DNA of 64,000 nt from Tepidiforma thermophila (GTDB lineage Bacteria; Chloroflexota; Dehalococcoidia; Tepidiformales; Tepidiformaceae). A program made the position numbers and the translations under genes. The notes beneath the pieces were generated by a model. That model was not told where the DNA came from. It searched no databases and saw nothing but the letters and a program-made list of their open reading frames with translations. This document shows positions 62,473 to 64,000 of this stretch, one piece after another (position 1 is the stretch's first letter; every line of letters begins with the position of its first letter). The stretch lies in contig NZ_PDJQ01000001.1 of assembly GCF_002563855.1 (NCBI RefSeq), positions 1,302,001 through 1,366,000 of the forward strand, written 5' to 3'.

Positions 62473-62913
62473 ATGCCCGGCGCCCGCCTCGGCCCGCGCG
62501 AGCGCGCCCTCCTCGCATCCGAACCGGTCGCCCGGCTCGCCACCATCAGCAGTGACGGCCGCCCGCACCTCGTCCCGGTCTGCTTCGCGCTGCTCGATGA
62601 GCCGGCCGGGCACGTTCTCGCCATGTCCGTCGACGAAAAGCCGAAGCGCCCCGGCAGGCTCGCCCGCATCGCTAACCTCCGGCGCGACCCCCGCGCGGCC
62701 CTCCTCGTCGACCGCTACGATGCCGACTGGTCGCGCCTCGCGTGGGTCCGCCTCGATGTCGACGCCGTCGTCCTCGAACGGGGTGACTGCTGGCCCGAAG
62801 CGCTCGCGGCCCTCCGCGCGCGCTATCCGCAGTACCGCACGATGGACCTCGAGGCCCTGCCCCTCGTCCGGTTTGTCCCCGTTCGCATCGTCTCCTGGTT
62901 CGCCTCCGGCTGA
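62473..62913 (+). CDS. PPOX-class F420-dependent oxidoreductase-like protein
   Basis: A 146-residue split-barrel protein of the PPOX/F420 group. Landmarks are RERALLASEPVARLATIS with RPHLVPVCFALLD, a KPKRPGRLARIANLRRDPRAALLVDRYD block and a conserved WVRLDVDAVVL. The family binds FMN or deazaflavin F420, and the particular fold pattern (DEKPKR) resembles F420 members. That fits Chloroflexota, several of which carry F420. ATG at 62473; no strong ribosome-binding site. It is divergent from the ROK gene. Confidence 0.82.
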   Translation: MPGARLGPRERALLASEPVARLATISSDGRPHLVPVCFALLDEPAGHVLAMSVDEKPKRPGRLARIANLRRDPRAALLVDRYDADWSRLAWVRLDVDAVVLERGDCWPEALAALRARYPQYRTMDLEALPLVRFVPVRIVSWFASG

Positions 62914-62983
62914 GCCCCGCAGGCGCCGTTCCCGAGCGCCCTGTTACGATCGCCGGGGCACGTTCGCCCGCGGAGGTTGTTCG

Positions 62984-63457
62984 ATGGTCCTGGAGTTCAC
63001 CATGCAGCGCATCGACGGCACGGAAGAGCCGCTCGAACGGTATCGCGGCAATGTCCTCATGCTCGTCAATGTCGCCAGCAAGTGCGGCCTCACCCCCCAG
63101 TACGCCGCCCTCCAGGCCATCTACGAACGCTACCGCGACCGCGGCTTCGAAATCCTCGGCTTCCCAGCCAACGACTTTATGGGCCAGGAGCCCGGCACCA
63201 ACGAGGAGATCGCCGCCTTCTGCGACCTCAACTACGGCGTCACCTTCCCCCTCTTCGCGAAGATCTCCGTCAAGGGCGAAGGCATGCACCCGCTCTACCG
63301 GGCTCTCACCTCGCTCCCCGCGCCGCTGGGCGGCGACGTCCTCTGGAACTTCCAGAAGTACCTCGTCGACCGCGACGGCAACGTCGTCGCGAAGTTCGAC
63401 CCGCGCACCCCGCCCGACGCGCCCGAGGTCATCGAAGCGATTGAGCAGCTCCTCTGA
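62984..63457 (+). CDS. Glutathione peroxidase family protein (Cys type)
   Basis: A 157-residue thiol peroxidase. The peroxidatic Cys is in VNVASKCGLTPQY, and the family's Gln and Trp are in GFPANDFMGQEPGTNEEI and WNFQKYLVDRDG. It is a selenium-free enzyme that usually uses thioredoxin. FPCNQF of most homologues reads FPANDF, so the resolving-Cys region differs and a different resolution mechanism may apply. GGAGG precedes the ATG by 7 bases. Confidence 0.92.
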   Translation: MVLEFTMQRIDGTEEPLERYRGNVLMLVNVASKCGLTPQYAALQAIYERYRDRGFEILGFPANDFMGQEPGTNEEIAAFCDLNYGVTFPLFAKISVKGEGMHPLYRALTSLPAPLGGDVLWNFQKYLVDRDGNVVAKFDPRTPPDAPEVIEAIEQLL

Positions 63458-63469
63458 GCGGGGCTGGTC

Positions 63470-64000
63470 TCAGACTTCCACGCCGTTCCTGAGGATGATC
63501 TGCGCGTACAGCTCCGCCGACTTCTTGGGGATCCGCGCCAGCGTCCGGTAGTCCGTGTACACGATGCCGAACCGCTTGCTGTAGCCGAACGCCCACTCGA
63601 AGTTGTCCATCAGCGACCACTGGTAGTAGGCCCGCACGTCGCAGCCGTCGGCAATCGCCCCGTGCAGCCCCGCCAGGAAGCCGCGCAGCAGCTCCTGTCG
63701 CGTGGTGTCGTCGATCACGCCGCTGGCGTCCGGCTCCGTGTTGTCGCAGACCCCGTTCTCGGTGATGGAGATCCGCGGCCGGTCGTACTCCCGCGAAACC
63801 CACCGCACGAACGCCCCGAGCGCATGGGGCGCCGCCTCATACCCCATCGGCAGGAGCGGCAGCCGCGGCGGCGCGTACGTGAACCCCACGCTGTTGTTCG
63901 CCGGCTGGATGAGCCCGCGCGAGTACAGGTTCACCCCGAGGAAGTCCGTCGGCGTCGCGATGACCTCCATGTCGCCCGGCTCAATCGGCAGCGGAACGCC
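63470..64000 (-). CDS. Beta-glucosidase, GH1 family (partial, C-terminal part)
   Basis: The C-terminal 176 residues of a GH1 glycosidase that continues beyond the right edge. It starts GVPLPIEPGDMEVIATPTDFLGVN and has the nucleophile Glu in ISITENGVCD, the AYYQWSLMDNFEWAFGY segment with the aglycone-site Trp and Glu, and RFGIVYTDYRTLARIPKKSAELY at the end. Length from the ITENG motif to the stop is normal. The acid/base NEP motif lies outside the window. It converges on the GPx gene with 12 bases between stops. Confidence 0.9.
   Translation of the reverse strand, partial: GVPLPIEPGDMEVIATPTDFLGVNLYSRGLIQPANNSVGFTYAPPRLPLLPMGYEAAPHALGAFVRWVSREYDRPRISITENGVCDNTEPDASGVIDDTTRQELLRGFLAGLHGAIADGCDVRAYYQWSLMDNFEWAFGYSKRFGIVYTDYRTLARIPKKSAELYAQIILRNGVEV

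Overview
The window is chromosomal DNA from a high-GC bacterium with very little intergenic space, frequent GTG starts and many ATGA/GTGA/TGATG stop-start overlaps. Gene content fits a thermophilic or terrestrial Chloroflexota of the Dehalococcoidia type, Tepidiforma-like. Pointers are a T-box-controlled trp supraoperon with two trpB genes, ATP-type PEP carboxykinase, an SCP2-type thiolase paired with a DUF35 protein, and an F420-type PPOX protein. This assignment is inference; no rRNA or tRNA is present to anchor it. No transposase, prophage, CRISPR array or integration site was found.

Layout. 1-7.6 kb: edge of tsaE, an XRE regulator with an operator-like palindrome inside its own promoter, a flavin reductase, citrate synthase and NAD synthetase on the minus strand, then glgC, DUF2203 and an alpha/beta hydrolase. 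7.6-24.6 kb: a consensus promoter drives a tryptophan T-box riboswitch (specifier TGG, acceptor-binding TGGC, terminator with T-run). A plus-strand array of about 16 kb follows: trpB2, a CADD-type putative pABA synthase, a four-helix-bundle ORF, trpS, trpE, two Nudix-like genes (one fused to a CMD domain), a HAD hydrolase, an unknown small gene, trpG, trpD, trpC, trpF, trpB, two CPBP membrane proteases, trpA, aroH, aroF and scpA. The whole tryptophan branch, its chorismate supply and its aminoacyl-tRNA synthetase can therefore be set by the charging of tRNA-Trp, possibly with an extra internal promoter in trpA.

24.6-32 kb: a compact S-box-like SAM riboswitch with its own terminator precedes metK, then a sugar-nucleotide/hexose-phosphate set (nucleotidyltransferase, PMM/PGM, PGI/PMI) and ilvB-ilvH. 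32-44 kb: DinB, AI-2E-type permease, a degenerate APH-fold protein, thiolase plus OB-fold partner behind a consensus promoter, mfd, CDF transporter, Tat-type substrate-binding protein and CaCA antiporter.

44-54 kb, all minus: a small nuclease-like unknown, pckA behind an AT-rich palindrome, HDOD protein, acyl-CoA carboxylase beta chain, PDZ-radical SAM-DUF512 protein, and the chain SDR, rluB, cmk, plsC, ispH. 54-64 kb: a large anchored surface protein with a lamin-tail domain, class III CoA-transferase, YqgE, AhpD-like protein, fasciclin lipoprotein, htpX, dienelactone hydrolase, ROK kinase, F420-type PPOX protein, glutathione peroxidase and the C-terminal part of a GH1 beta-glucosidase.

In the lines I counted, the printed strand is richer in C than G whatever the gene orientation, which suggests one replichore with the fork running right to left. 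The trp supraoperon would then be transcribed head-on to replication. The points most worth checking are the supraoperon's accessory genes (CADD protein, paired CPBP proteases, Nudix pair), the four-helix-bundle ORF that has no stop until the end of trpE, a probable CTG start, and the compact SAM riboswitch.
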